NCBI GenBank assembly: GCA_014621425.1
Contig: JAANBB010000029.1
Location: 146,630-210,629, forward strand
Direction of reading: 5' to 3'
Length of the DNA: 64,000 nt
DNA from: Cylindrodendrum hubeiense
Lineage: Eukaryota > Ascomycota > Sordariomycetes > Hypocreales > Nectriaceae
The notes under the pieces were generated by a model. The model was not told the origin of the DNA, ran no database searches, and worked only from the letters and a program-made list of their open reading frames with translations. How positions within the stretch are numbered: the first letter of the stretch is position 1; every line of letters starts with the position of its first letter. A program made the translations under genes and the position numbers. Of the stretch, positions 47,993-59,409 are shown one piece after another.

Positions 47993-50246
47993 ATGGCGGA
48001 CCCAATCGCGGAGGTCACCGAGGCCACCGTCAAGCTCGTCCTCGACGATGCGACGGGTGAGATGGTCACCAGGAACGAGCTCAAGAAGCGTACCCAGAAG
48101 CGCGCCAAGAAGGCCGCCAACCAGGCTCGCACAAAGGAAGCTGCCGAGCAGCGAGAGAAGAACCCCAAGCCTGCGGCTCCCAAGCCCAAGGCTCAGGAAC
48201 CGACACACCTCGATCCCGACGCCATGTTCAAGCAGGGCTTCCTTTCCGAGGTCTACAAGGAGCGAACCGTGACGCCTGTTGTCACCCGATTCCCCCCCGA
48301 GCCCAACGGTTATCTTCACCTGGGACACGCCAAAGCTATCGCAATTGACTTCGGCTTTGCTCGCTTCCATGGCGGCAAGACGGTAAGCTGCACCTTTCCC
48401 AGTCATTCCTTTTACCCGAGGAAGATGGAAGCTAACGAAACAGTAGATTCTTAGGTCCGTTTTTGCGCCCAACACGTACGATCGAATGCGACTGACAGAA
48501 TAAAAGGTTCGACGATACCAACCCCGATGAGGAGGAGGAGATCTACTTCGAATGGATCATCAAGATTGTCAAGTGGTTGGGTGAGTCACCAGATTGGCTT
48601 CCAGTACTGGGAACGCGGTCCTGACTCTAGATGTAGGATTCACCCCCAGCGCCATCACATACTCGAGCGACTACTTCCAGAAGCTCTTCGAACTGGCCAA
48701 GGAGCTCATTAAGAAGGAGAAGGCCTACGTCTGCCACTGCCAGGAAGCTGAGATCAAGCTCCAGCGTGGAGGCAAGGACGGCAAGGAGGGACCCCGCTAC
48801 CGCTGCAAGCACGCCGAGCAGGACATCGAGACCAACATGCAGAAGTTTCAGGACATGCACGACGGCAAGTATGAGCCCCAGACTGCGTTCCTCCGCATGA
48901 AGCAGGACATCGAGAACGGCAACCCCCAGATGTGGGATCTCGCCGCCTACCGAATCCCCAAGAAGAAGACCCAGCACGTCCGCGCTCCCGAGTGGAAGAT
49001 GTTCCCCACCTATGACTTCACCCACTGCCTGGTCGACAGTTTCGAGAACATTACCCACAGTCTGTGCACAACCGAGTTTATTCTTTCCAGAGAAAGCTAC
49101 GAGTGGCTAAACAAGTCACTCGAGGTCTATGAGCCTATGCAGCGCGAGTTCGGTAAGCGGATTCCCCCCCTGGCACCCACCTGCTTCCTACCCGAATTAT
49201 TGGTCGAGATTGAACCAGATTCTGCGGCGCGAGTGGGTTCATTGTATATGCAAGAGTATTCTGACTAGTGTTACCGTAAAGGCCGACTAAATGTCAGCGG
49301 AACTATCATGAGCAAGCGAGCTCTGAAGAAGCTGGTGGAAGGCGGCATTGTTCGAGGCTGGGATGACCCTCGACTCTACACTCTTATCGCCATTCGACGC
49401 CGAGGTATTCCTCCCGGTGCCCTCCTGGCCTTCATCAACGAGCTTGGTGTTACCACAGCCAAAACAATTATCCAGATTGTTCGCTTCGAGCAGACCGTCC
49501 GCCGCTACCTCGAGTACACAGTGCCCCGTCTCATGATGGTCCTCGACCCCCTCCCTGTCACCATTGAGGACATTGAGGAGACCCAGGAACTTGAAGTCCC
49601 CTACTCTCCCAAGGATCCTAAATTCGGCACCCACAAGGTGCGCCTCACCAAGACTGTCTACATCGATCGATCCGATTTCCGCGAGGAGGACATCAAGGGC
49701 TACTTCCGCCTGGCCCCTGGCAAGACTGTGGGTCTTCTCAACGCGCCTCACCCAATCAAGGCTACCTCATTCATCAAGGATGAGACGACTGGCCAGGTCA
49801 CCAGCGTCAAGGCCGTCTTTGACAAGGAGTCCAAGCCTAAGACTTACATCCAGTGGGTGCCCGATAACTCTATCAAGTTGGAGGTCCGCATTCAGAGAGC
49901 CCTCTTCAAGTCAGACGACCCCACGGCGGTCGAGGGTGGATTCATGAACGATATCAACCCCGACAGCGAGACTGTTTACACCGAGGCCCTGGTTGAAGAA
50001 GGCTTCAACGAGGTACGCCAGAAGGCCCCTTGGCCGGTCACCGCTGGCGAGGAGAGTGGCGATAGCGGACCTGAAACGGTTCGATTCCAGGCCATGCGTG
50101 TTGCCTACTTTGTAAGTACCTATATCACTGCTGGCACTTGAAGACGACTAACAAGATTGTAGGCCATGGACTCTGACAGCACCGATGAAAAGATTGTGCT
50201 CAACCGGATTGTATCTCTGAAGGAAGACTCCGGGAAGAGCAGCTAG
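47993..50246 (+). CDS. GLN4: Glutaminyl-tRNA synthetase, cytosolic
   Basis: A 633-aa class I synthetase that charges tRNA-Gln. Six exons add up in frame: 47993-48382, 48447-48454, 48507-48580, 48637-49152, 49282-50111 and 50163-50246. The HIGH region is [15 protein letters not shown] (about residues 101-115) and the KMSKS region is [20 protein letters not shown] and AYVCHCQ are class signatures of GlnRS/GluRS. The short Lys/Ala-rich N-terminus ([15 protein letters not shown]) replaces the long yeast N-terminal domain, as I recall for other Pezizomycotina. The C-terminal anticodon-binding beta-barrels are complete. Exon 2 is an 8-nt micro-exon, needed to make the conserved ILRFDDTNP. A conserved housekeeping gene, not part of any cluster. 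Confidence 0.95.
48447..48454 (+). other. 8-nt micro-exon in the GlnRS gene
   Basis: ATTCTTAG lies between a 64-nt intron (GTAAGC...CAGTAG) and a 52-nt intron (GTCCGT, CTGAC branch, AAAAG). With it the protein reads GGKTILRFDDTNP; without it the conserved frame is lost. Confidence 0.8.
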
Positions 50247-50449
50247 ATAGATCGAGGCATGGGGTAGAAATGGAACACATTGCTACGGTCCTGTTTTCAT
50301 CGTGTGATGTGTAATGAAATTGTAGTAAACTTCCCAGTCGAAAGACTCGGACATTGGGTTAAACTAGGAGGTCAAGCCCGAAGTTTTGTTGACGGAAACT
50401 GGCCTTGACTCGAATATCTCATCCACTTTGCCATTTCCTTCTCATCATC

Positions 50450-53400
50450 CTATTCAGCCCTTTCGTCATCTGTGTCAACCCAGGATGACTCTTGTTCAAT
50501 ATCTTTACTGAATGAGCTAGTCTCAGATGTCTCCTCTTCAGAATCATGACCATGATATGACTGCTTGATTAACAACCATGCTTGGCGGAACGGCTCATAG
50601 TGAGTCCAGGCCCAGGGCTTTCTCCAGTCATCATCGGGTAGATTGTCAACATCACTATGGCCTAGCCTGTACTCGTTTATGATTCCCATAATGAACTGGG
50701 AATCACTCGGAGGCGGCTCCTCCTTGTTCCGCGCGTCGACTGCACTATCCCCATCTCGTCCTTCCGCTCGAGCTGCGTCCAGTCTCGGGGACCGTCTCGC
50801 ATGATCTCGTCGCATCCTTTCCTCATCGGCGACTTTCACAATGTGCCTTGTAATTTCGGACACTTGATGAAGCGGCCGGCCTTTTGACATGTAGGATATC
50901 AACTTATTAAGGGTGGCCTTTCGATAGAGCGTGGCCTGGTGGTGTGCTCCGTACGCGTGGGCCGACAGCTGGACCCAGACGCGCTGGAGAGCCAGCGCCT
51001 CGTTCTCGTTGTCATGGCCGCCAGTAGCTGTCAGAGCGTGAATGGCGTTCCCGACTGAACGGAAAGCGATGTCTATTCCTAGGTGTCCGACCTTATGTAG
51101 CAGCCACCTTTGTAAAGCCAGCGAGTTGTCCAGCTGGCCCTGGAGCGCCATGAGGCCGCCACGCTCCGCAATGTTCTGGTAATTGCACTCCACTCTAGCT
51201 TTGGCGATATGAGCCACCACCGGTTCGTCCGCCCGTTCGTAATATAGATCGGTTATCATGTCGAGAAATCGAGCGGCGTCGCCTATGCGGCCCAGCATTG
51301 TGTACGCTTGTGACAAGGGTTCCCCGACACCCAGGGAAATCTCAAGGGCTTCGCTCAGTTCATAAACCGACTCTAGAAGTTCAACTGCCTTTTCGTACTC
51401 GCCCTCATCTTTAAGGCAATCAGCGAATCGGCGTTTTGCGGTAAGAGTCGTCTTGACCGCTGGCCCTACTGTTTCCTCACACCGTTTGATTGCTTCGAGC
51501 CACATCCACTCTGATTCACGAAGCGGTATACGCTGAGAGTTCATGAACCATGCTATGCCGGATAGAAGCACGGCTTTCGTGACGCTTGGCCAATACCGAT
51601 CCACCTCGGCGAGCCCTTTCCCACAATCTAGCGATGTGTTGATATGTGGTATCATCTTCGTGGTACGAAGAGTGGTTTCTGCTGAGAGATTTGGCAGCTC
51701 TTGGTGGAGGACAAGCATCGACAATACGGCGTACTCTGCCAAATGACCACTTCTCTTCAACTCCCACTGCAGCGCCAGGTGTACTAGCCGATGCAACGTG
51801 AACGTTCTATCTTCCACTCTGTCATTTTGACTTACTGTTAAGAAAGAGTATCCCACGAGTAGTGACAACGAGTCGTTCAAGTCATGAATGGTTGGGATGT
51901 GTAGCTGACGTTCGGGCTGTGGCTTAGGAGCCTCCGGGACCGGCACCTTTNCTCTCTCTGTTGGTCTTCCCTCTCCGGAAGCGAGGGATAAGATCTTTAA
52001 TCTTGTCTCTTCTTCGTTTCAGGCGGGTGTTATTAGAGGCATGGGTAACACCTTTCACAGAGTCATTGACTCGTTCCTCTTCTTCTAAGATCCCATGGAA
52101 GTATTCATAATCGTTAATGTATGTGGAGAAGAAGGAACGTGGAATCTCTTGTCGGTCGAAGCACCCACAAAGGTACAATAGCTCAATAGCAAGGCTATTT
52201 TCTTGTTCAATGGCGCGAAAAGAAACGAGCCATGTCCTAGCGACGGCGTTGGGAACTTGGTTTTCAGATGCCTTGTTGCGACCAGCCTCAGTGAAATCGT
52301 CTTGAAGCATTCTCATTAGGCTGTCCCCACTGCCTGCCCTGAGCGTTTCGAGATATTGAGGTACCGATAAAGATTTCTTTTGCAAATATGATATGGCCTG
52401 AGACAAGGCTAACGGCAGGTAACCGAGCTCTTTCGCCAATGACTCTATGTCTGTCGTCGTGTGTGAATAATCTGACAATCGGCCGCGGATCATCTCGATG
52501 CACTCCTCGGGACTGGGCTCTGTGACGGCAATCAGACTCCGACCCTCAGTCAAATCTACGGCCGCCTGTTTGGATCGACTGGTAAATAGAACTGAGCCAT
52601 TTGGAGAACTTGGGAGGTACTTGTGCATTTTCGCTAGGTATCCGGCGTCTTCGCTCTTCTCGAGGAATACCTGGATGTCGTCGGCGTTGTCCACAATCAT
52701 CAGCCATGGATGTTGCTGATGACTGCTCTCCAGCCACTCCTTGACCCTTTTTAAGAGATCTGAGCCACCAATAGAATGACCAGGGATTTGGCAAGTCCTA
52801 GCAATTGAAGTGTATGCTTCGGTGAATCGTTCTGTGGTGCTCGCATGAACCCAAAATATGGATAGATCCTCGTCTCTCTCACGCATCTCATATGCCCATT
52901 CCAGAACAACTTGGGTTTTGCTATGATTCAAATTAGCAGGGCCCCCGATTAAATGAACTGTGGGCTACAAACCCTATACCTCCAAGTCCATGTAAAGCAG
53001 CTCGTTTGTGGATACCGCGTTGACGATTCTCTACGGGAGACCCAATCCAGGAGCTAAGTTGCTGTAAGATAGCCGAGCGACCAGCAAACAACTCGTTTCT
53101 TGCATAAGGCACAAGAAACCACGGACAGTTTGCGTTCATGGTATTGGTATCGGGGGGAAAGACTGGTGACGTTCTGTTGTGTCGAGCTGGGGGGTCGGTA
53201 CGTGGAGGTCCTGCACCCCATTGCATTGTTTTCGAAATAACGGCCTTGAGCTCCTGGAGAAAAGACTGGTATCCCGGGTCAGATGCAGAGGAAAACTTCG
53301 TCATGCCCTTGTGGTCGGCATGTATTCCTCTGTCCCCAAATCCAGGCAGGACTGCTGACTCTCGTGGTACAATTGACCCGGTGATCGGGGATGGTAATTC

Positions 53401-54271
53401 TTCCCAGAAACACATGACTTGAATATCCTGCTCATTAGCCGAAGTGCGCCTTCCGTTGACAAGGTCGTAAAAGTCCTCATGGATTAGTTGTAGAGTATCC
53501 GACTCTGCTTGTAAAACTCGAAGCAGTTTGGGATTCGTTTGCTTGAAGCTGCCAACAAGGCCAGTAAATCGGGCAGCGTGATCGGCAATCGCGGACCCTC
53601 GATGAGGAGTCCCCATGAATATGATTCCAGCGGTATGCTGGGAGAAGTCGACGAGATCTTTTCGGTCGCGGCGCTGGGCGGAGAAAACAATTGCCTACAG
53701 CCAGTAGAGTTAATCCACCTGTCTGTCTGAGACGGCATGTCGATCCATTATCTCACATCTTTGCAAACAAGGCCCCCTAGGCTATGGCACACAAATATCA
53801 TGGGCCGTCCGGTGGTATTAGTTTGATTGCGCTCGTGTTCAATCGAAGAAACCAGTTCCTTTGCATGGTCTCTAATCGCTTTGACCGAGACTTTCCCTTG
53901 CATCTCTTTCCAGTTCACCACGTGCGCATCGTAACCAAACGTGAAGATGCGTGAATTAGGTATTATCGATGGAAGGAGAGTTCTTGGCCACGGTTCTAGT
54001 TTTCGTCCGTCGTCGGCGGTGCCTCTCCAGGTCTTTTCTCGATGGCCCATGAGGCCGTGGATAAAAATGATGCTGTGAAATATTCTCAAATTAGCCTCTA
54101 TGTACTATACAATATTGGAGCTCTATCCGAGAGGCGCTTGCCTCCGTGCGCGACTTACTCGACATCGGGATCGTCGCCATTGTACCACTCCTCCAGCCCG
54201 AGGGCCAGCGTAGCGCTCGCCGAAGATTGCCCCGACTCTTCGGTGTTCGTTCGACGGGAAGTGTGTCGCAT
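50450..54271 (-). CDS. Fungal NLR-like STAND protein: SesB hydrolase, NB-ARC, TPR-like
   Basis: A predicted intracellular sensor of over 1,100 aa of the kind linked to heterokaryon incompatibility and innate responses. After a short Ser/Thr-rich leader (start ATG near 54271), splicing joins DDPDVD to IIFIHGLMGHREKTW. The alpha/beta-hydrolase (SesB) domain has its Ser in CHSLGGLVCKD and also GIIFMGTPHRGS. The NB-ARC follows FAGRSAILQQL: the P-loop LHGLGGIGKTQ is created across an intron near 52931-52985, Walker B is WLMIVDNADD, RNBS-B is GSVLFTSRS, and the GLPL-like motif is LGYLPLALSQA. A degenerate TPR-like helical region and an acidic tail end the protein. A single N at 51951 breaks the frame; leaving it out restores continuity (NRERKVPVPEAPK). 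No death-fold or HET domain is seen. Confidence 0.88.
51951..51951. other. Single N that breaks the NLR frame
   Basis: The N lies at the end of a short AG repeat on the gene's strand. If the position is simply absent, the NB-ARC part joins the TPR part in frame, so a spurious inserted base is the easiest reading. Confidence 0.7.
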
Positions 54272-54921
54272 GATCCAAATGCCTCTACAGCGACCGACAG
54301 CGGCCCTGCTTGTCGAGTCGCCAAAGGGGGGAGGTTGATGGAACGAGGAGAATGGGCTATCAGCTGAACGTCGGTCGCGGTTTGAATGCGACAGGCGGGC
54401 TGCCTCAATGAGGCTGAGCTTCGGGCTGTATGCGTGGGGTCTGATGACGCTGTTTAATCCCTGCCGATGACCGATGCGACCATGTGCGATGTAATGTGAA
54501 AACGAAAAGCCGTGAGCTACATCCGTATCAGACACTATTGCGAATGAAAGAGAACGTCCTTCCTTTGCTATATTGATTTTTGGAAACATGAGTAATGTTT
54601 CTGTCTTTACATGCGTTGTTGCATAGCGTGGCTGAGCGGCAGGAACGGCTATGAGCTCGCAATCCAAGGCAGACTGGAGAACCGCCTAACCATGCAAAAC
54701 CATACCAATATTTGACAATTAATGTTAGAGGAAGCTTTAAAGGCCGTGATTTCAATTGGTTTCTTTAGCTTGAATAATCTTGTTGTATTGACATTGTTCC
54801 CTGAGCGAACCAATATCCTATCTCAAGAGCTACACACATGGTGGTCACCAAGACGACCAGTTCTAACATATAATTGGCCAAGCTAGGAGTGTAATTAGAC
54901 ATGCCTAGGAGAAGACTATTG
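54272..54921. other. Spacer between NLR and enoyl reductase genes
   Basis: About 650 bp. An open frame continues upstream from the NLR's first exon but has no clear homology, so I treat it as 5' leader. It also contains the 3' region of the reductase gene. Confidence 0.45.
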
Positions 54922-56272
54922 TCAAATCGCCTTAAATAGTGCTCTGCCAACCTGGAAACACAACTTCCGGGCCGAAACCTGCCCCGCTCGGTTCATATCC
55001 ATGGCTCGCCTGACAGTAAGGGGATTGAGCTTTCCAAGATTTGTGGTCTGAAGCGGTTTTATTGATGAATTGTCGAGAAGTGCAGGTAGCCGTTCATACA
55101 GCGCTCTGCTCAGTTGATGGTCCTCCATGTGGACCTTGAGAAAGCAGCTGTCAGCATGGAACGAACAAGAGCACCTCGAAACCAGGATCGATTAAAAGAA
55201 AACTTCAGTAAACCTACAGGCCAATGTGTCAAGCCGCGATATGTGTGCGCCGTAGGAAATCCTGTAAACACAAAGACGTCTGATACTTTGATGTTTTGTG
55301 GGACGTCTTGTGTGTGCGCCTTGCCAGGTCGGACTGTGCATAGCGCTCCTGGGCGTGTTCCGACAACTCGGGCCGCAGTCGCTGATGATGTAGGATTGCC
55401 GATAGTGTCAAATATGTGGGTTAACTGAGGCAAGGCGGCTTGGAGTTTGGAAACGACGTTATCGTCGCGATAGTCGAAGACATGGGTCGCGCCGGCTTCC
55501 TTCGCCTGTTCAAAATTCTGCGGGCTACAAAGGGTTGCAACATCAATTCCATGGAGTCGTGCAATCTGAATAGCGTAATATCCAACGGCAGCTTTCCATC
55601 CTCGTTAGCCCACTTCTCGAACTTGGGAATGAAATGGCATACAGCTTCCACCCCATATTAGGAGCTGGGGTTTCGGGGTGGATGGATCCTGACTAATTGC
55701 CAGGCAATCGGAGGAAAATAAAGCAAGCCAAGCAGTATTGGCTGCCAGTGGGATAGCGCTAGCTTGGTCGTCGCTGATAGTGGTTGGAACTTTGTATGAG
55801 AGGCGCTCGTCTGCGATGGAGTATGTGCTATTGCCATTAGGAATATACCATGCAATTTAGTCAACGTTACTCACGAGTAGGCCCCCAAACCCTTGATTTC
55901 TCCTACAATAAGATCAGCAGACAATAATCTATGAGAGCTTTCAGCTGGATGTCGTACCACCCCAGACCAAAGCGGCGACTCTATCACCAGGTACCAGCTT
56001 CGTGACACTAGGATGAGTCCGTGTCACAACACCAGTAAATTCGCAGCCCAGTACGGCCCCATCGCCAAAGGCGTTTAGATCAAATGCGAGCCCTGTGAAG
56101 TTTCAGTGGATTGGTCAAGTGCGATTTGGCGAAACGTACTGTCAGTTGGGTTGAACGCAGCACACTCAACCTGGACGCAAACCTGGTGTTCTTTTAGTTC
56201 AGGTAGTTGGATCTCTTCGATAACCAAGTCGCTGCCCCGCTGGACGACAGCCATGGGAGTATCTTCAGCCAT
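54922..56272 (-). CDS. Zinc-type trans-enoyl reductase-like oxidoreductase (ToxD/LovC-like)
   Basis: An MDR-superfamily NADPH oxidoreductase of the type used as a stand-alone enoyl reductase in fungal polyketide pathways. The start is at 56270-56272. Exon 1 gives ELKEHQVCVQVECAAFNPTD. A 47-nt intron (56093-56139) leads to FDLNAFGDGAVLGCEFTGVV and then PGDRVAALVWG. Further introns follow near 55870-55965 and 55600-55650. The nucleotide-binding stretch is AAVGYYAIQIARLHGIDVAT. The C-terminus PLQTTNLGKLNP with the closing MNRAGQVSARKLCFQV matches the family end. No catalytic zinc ligands are evident, as usual in this subgroup. It groups with YCII, acetyltransferase and aminotransferase genes; no PKS is in the window. 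Confidence 0.82.
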
Positions 56273-56466
56273 TGCGGAGATGTAATGTGTGTGATATATT
56301 CTTGTAAACTTGCAGTCTTAGTTGCCGCGAGTTATTGCGTACTGAACCAACAGAAGAGCGTCCAGTGGACCCTTTTATACCTCCACCCAGAACAGCCTTC
56401 GACGTAGTCTCTGCCTCTCGGGATCCACCCCAGAAGCGGGGGCGGGTCCGGCGTGCCTCCCCGGCA

Positions 56467-56909
56467 TTATATCGGCTTCCGATATACGCATTTGAACTGC
56501 ACCATCGTGAATGTTAGACGCCATACTAGAATCAAGCCATATGAAGAAATACAGACTGGATATATCTGCATTTTGTCCAAGTCCCAGACACCAGCGCGGT
56601 AGTAGATGTCTTGCTTCAGCACCTCTACAACCTCTTCCGCCGAAGCAGCACGGGCAATGATGGCGCTGCCATGGATATCAAGCTTCCCCTCCCTCGGCGG
56701 GTTGTGCAAAGTTGCGCCGCCCATTTGAAAGAGACCAGAGTCGATATGTCTGGTCATCTCTTTCATGTGAAGCCTGACCGTTTCGTTATTCACTTGCTTC
56801 CAGCAACTTTAGACGGATCCACCTACTCTCTAACACTCATTCTTTTCTCCAACGTCCCCCCGATGTCCGGGATGAAGATGATCCATTCAATTTCGCTTGT
56901 GGAGGCCAT
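56467..56909 (-). CDS. YCII-related small protein
   Basis: A protein of about 110-130 aa of the YCII/ferredoxin-like alpha+beta fold. The start at 56907-56909 gives ASTSEIEWIIFIPDIGGTLEKR. An intron near 56790-56830 leads to VRLHMKEMTRHIDSGLFQMG, then GSAIIARAASAEEVVEVLKQ and WDLDKMQIYP. These are the usual YCII blocks. The end (FKCVYRKPI) is in frame, but a small additional intron just before it is possible because the loop ahead of it is longer than usual. Family members occur in catabolic and secondary-metabolite clusters as dehydrochlorinase- or isomerase-like helpers; no function is assigned here. Confidence 0.75.
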
Positions 56910-57005
56910 ATTGGCATTTCGTTATCGATGCTTGCTGGTTTGACTTTTCGAGGCATCTGAGAAAGATCTGCTATCTGGATCTTCACTAAATAGATTATGC
57001 ATTAG

Positions 57006-57320
57006 ATCCATGTTTCGGCTTGGTTCGCCTCCGCGTTTATTATCACGCCCTACCTCGCGCCTTCCTGCGCGCCCTTCACTACGCGTACAGTAGCGTCTTT
57101 TACCACGCCGTTCACTCCGCCCTGTGCCACGCCTTTCCCCGCGCATTTGTACACGCCCTACACTACGCCAAGAGCTGCTTCCCAACAACTTTTGTTGAGA
57201 GGTCGGATGGATACCCCGAGTTCGGACTATCTCCGCTGTTCCATCTGTGGGCACGAAACCCAGGTGAATCTGAAGCTCCATATAGACTCCATGTGCTGCT
57301 TCAGCGTATATAATTGGTAA
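57006..57320 (+). pseudogene. Possible exon or relic: Thr/Pro repeats plus UBZ-like zinc finger
   Basis: An open frame of about 104 codons preceded by an acceptor-like GCATTAG ending at 57005. Its first part translates the minisatellite as Thr/Pro-rich repeats (FTTPFTPP, YTPYTTP). Its second part contains LRCSICGHETQVNLKLHIDS followed by MC. This resembles Rad18/WRNIP1-type UBZ fingers (C-x2-C, then His-x-Asp-Ser, then Cys), although the spacing C-x2-C-x10-H-x4-C is shifted by one residue from the usual form. No start codon precedes the repeats. It may be a gene fragment or chance. Confidence 0.25.
57041..57172. repeat. 12-bp minisatellite, eleven degenerate units
   Basis: Eleven consecutive 12-bp units start at 57041, 57053 and so on to 57161, with consensus near CACTACGCCCTT. 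A CG dinucleotide sits at unit position 6-7 in every unit. The period is exactly 12, a multiple of three, so each plus-strand frame has a four-residue repeat. Confidence 0.9.
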
Positions 57321-57472
57321 TGCGGGATTTGCCTCGCTCGAGATTAATGAAAACAATAAGAGATATAATAAGTCGCGACCTGACATTCGACCGGAAGCAG
57401 CAAGCCATCAGGTGGGATTGTGGGGAACTCCCAATTCCCTAAGCATGTATTGCTATTTTCTCTAGCCCCCTT

Positions 57473-58951
57473 CTACTGTCCATTGACCTGAGAAGGCGTC
57501 TGTGAATCCACTTGGACTAGCCGTTTCTCCAACTCTTGTGCCAGAATGTTGATCAATGACTCGTCCACGATCCCTTCCTGCCATGTGATTGACACCGTCA
57601 GAGGACCACCTCGGATGCTGACGCAGTTGAGTCCAATCGCAGGACCAACAACCATGCCACATTGTGTAAAGATAAGGCGTTCAAGTGTCAGAGCACTGTC
57701 GGATAGATCCTGTTTCTCCACTGCGCCAAGGTTCGAGAGCTCGTAGGAGTATCCCCTCTCCTTCCCAATCTGGCTGATGCAATGCGATCGTAGGTCTTGG
57801 ATTTCGCCGAGGTTCGTAATATTATTGCCCTGCGGAAACCTCTCCAAATCGGCTGCGATCTCGCGGCCAAACTCACGAGCAACATCAATAACATGCTGGT
57901 GCTCAGCGCAGGAGTATAATGTACTTTCCCGTATGCCCTCTAGCTTCGAACTGGACAAATGTGTAGTCGTGCACGAAACATGGTTGACAATGTCCCGTGG
58001 ACTCGCCTTTGTGAATCCACGGAGCGAAAAGGGCGTGGCCGCGCGCAAACCAGGAGCTCCCTCGAGGGCTTTGCAAAGACATGCGCAGATGAGACCGTGG
58101 AGGTAACTCGTTATGGAAACCCTGTGTTGTTTGCAGATTTGTATGATCCTGGGCATTTGCTTCGCAGGGATATTTACCAGCTGGATCCTGGATCTGAAAT
58201 CGTCCACTGTTGGCAAAGAGATGATGCCACCAGCCCACACGCGGTCTTGGCCACTGCTGGGATCACTCGTCTCGGATCTAGGCAGGTCAATCAAGTCCTC
58301 CACTGGACTAGGAAGAGGCTGCGCTTTATCCAACACCATTGGCCAAATGGGCTTGGATCTCATCCTTGAGGCTTCTGGCAAGTTTTCCATCATTGCATTG
58401 TGGAAAGCGATGCCGCTTAGCCCATCAGCTATCGCATGGTTGGCGATGAAAGCGATATCGACTCTCGAGCAGGATTGAAGCGGTCTGTTTGAACTGCTGT
58501 CGCTTGGATACGACCCATGATGCAGAATGAACGCCTTCCATGCCGGTTTGTTGGAAGGCCAGAGTTTTGCGTGAGCTGTTTCGATTTTCTGACACAGAAT
58601 AGTATCAGCAGCTGCCTCGCTCATCTCGGATTTTGCATCATAGGAGGCCCGGGTTTCAATGAACTCCAGCACATCGGCGCGTCAAATGTGATCCACCTGC
58701 TTGAATCCCGTAGTGGGATCATTTGCTTCCTGGCCCGTAGGCGCGTAGCACAGCACGGAGTGTTGCCTGATGGTTGCCTGCAAGCAACGTTCGAGGGTAT
58801 TTTGCAGCCAGGCCTCAGGAGGCTCATCATTGTGCAATGTTAATGAGTAAACTGCTACGACACATAATGATCGATAATGCCCGAGGTCATGTCGGATGGA
58901 GTAATATTTGCCCAAAATGCCTGAATATGGGGGATCAGCACATGATGACAT
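57473..58951 (-). CDS. Alcohol acetyltransferase (AATase), interrupted by an in-frame stop
   Basis: PF07247-type acetyltransferase, 493 codons without introns. It starts at 58949-58951; after a short leader ILGKYYSIRHDLGHYRSL matches the family N-terminus. The catalytic H-x3-D motif is NHAIADGLSG. Later blocks ATPFSLRGF and VGPAIGLNCVSIRGG are also typical. A TGA at 58682-58684 interrupts the frame after TTGFKQVDHI; the same frame continues at once with RADVLEFIETRASYDAK to the stop at 57473. A 33-nt intron removing the stop is too short to be convincing. So the gene is either inactivated by a point mutation, read through, or miscalled at one base. The family acetylates alcohols with acetyl-CoA. 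Confidence 0.8.
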
Positions 58952-59409
58952 GTTCCGTCACAGATGGGCATGGAAAGGAGGAGAACGGGCCTCCATTTGC
59001 ATAGCAAAAAGGGAGCAAGGACAAAGGCGCATACCGAAAGGGAGTGGCTGAGTGTCTGACATGATGCAAGTACCAATTGAATGAAAACAAGATGAGAAAA
59101 GACAAGGGGGAAGGGCAGCTGGAAGAAGGTATTTATTGAAACGTGAACGGAGAAACCGGGTGTCCCGAGGGCAGCGTGCCGACTGCTCGCTACTAATAAG
59201 CAGCATGCATTACCGAATAGCGCTGTGCCATTAAAACGCGGTAATCAAAAGTTCTGGGTACTGGATTCTATCGTATTTTGTTTCATTTAGTTTGGGTTCA
59301 CGTTACGTTATTTATTGATTTCTCTATAGTTTAGCTTCTATTCCCGTGCGAGCTCTATGTGATTTAGAGGATTTGGTACTGAAATGGAGACTCAAGCCCA
59401 CCGTCTCCA
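58952..59409. promoter_or_regulatory. Spacer with acetyltransferase promoter
   Basis: About 460 bp between the acetyltransferase start and the aminotransferase stop, both on the minus strand. Nothing else is seen. Confidence 0.45.

Larger units (their letters stand above)
56910..57472. other. Region with minisatellite and zinc-finger-like frame
   Basis: About 560 bp between the YCII start and the acetyltransferase stop. It holds a 12-bp minisatellite (57041-57172) and, in one continuous plus-strand frame (57006-57320), a UBZ-like Cys/His motif. No complete gene is supported. Confidence 0.6.

Noticed and set aside
49287..49751. 154-aa minus frame within GlnRS
   Set aside because: Opposite a conserved synthetase exon; a shadow frame.
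56922..57386. 154-aa minus frame across the minisatellite
   Set aside because: Its Arg/Gly-rich part is only the reverse reading of the 12-bp repeat; no conserved start or end.
58638..58684. 33-nt intron that would remove the acetyltransferase stop
   Set aside because: Too short for a fungal spliceosomal intron, and it would also delete conserved residues.
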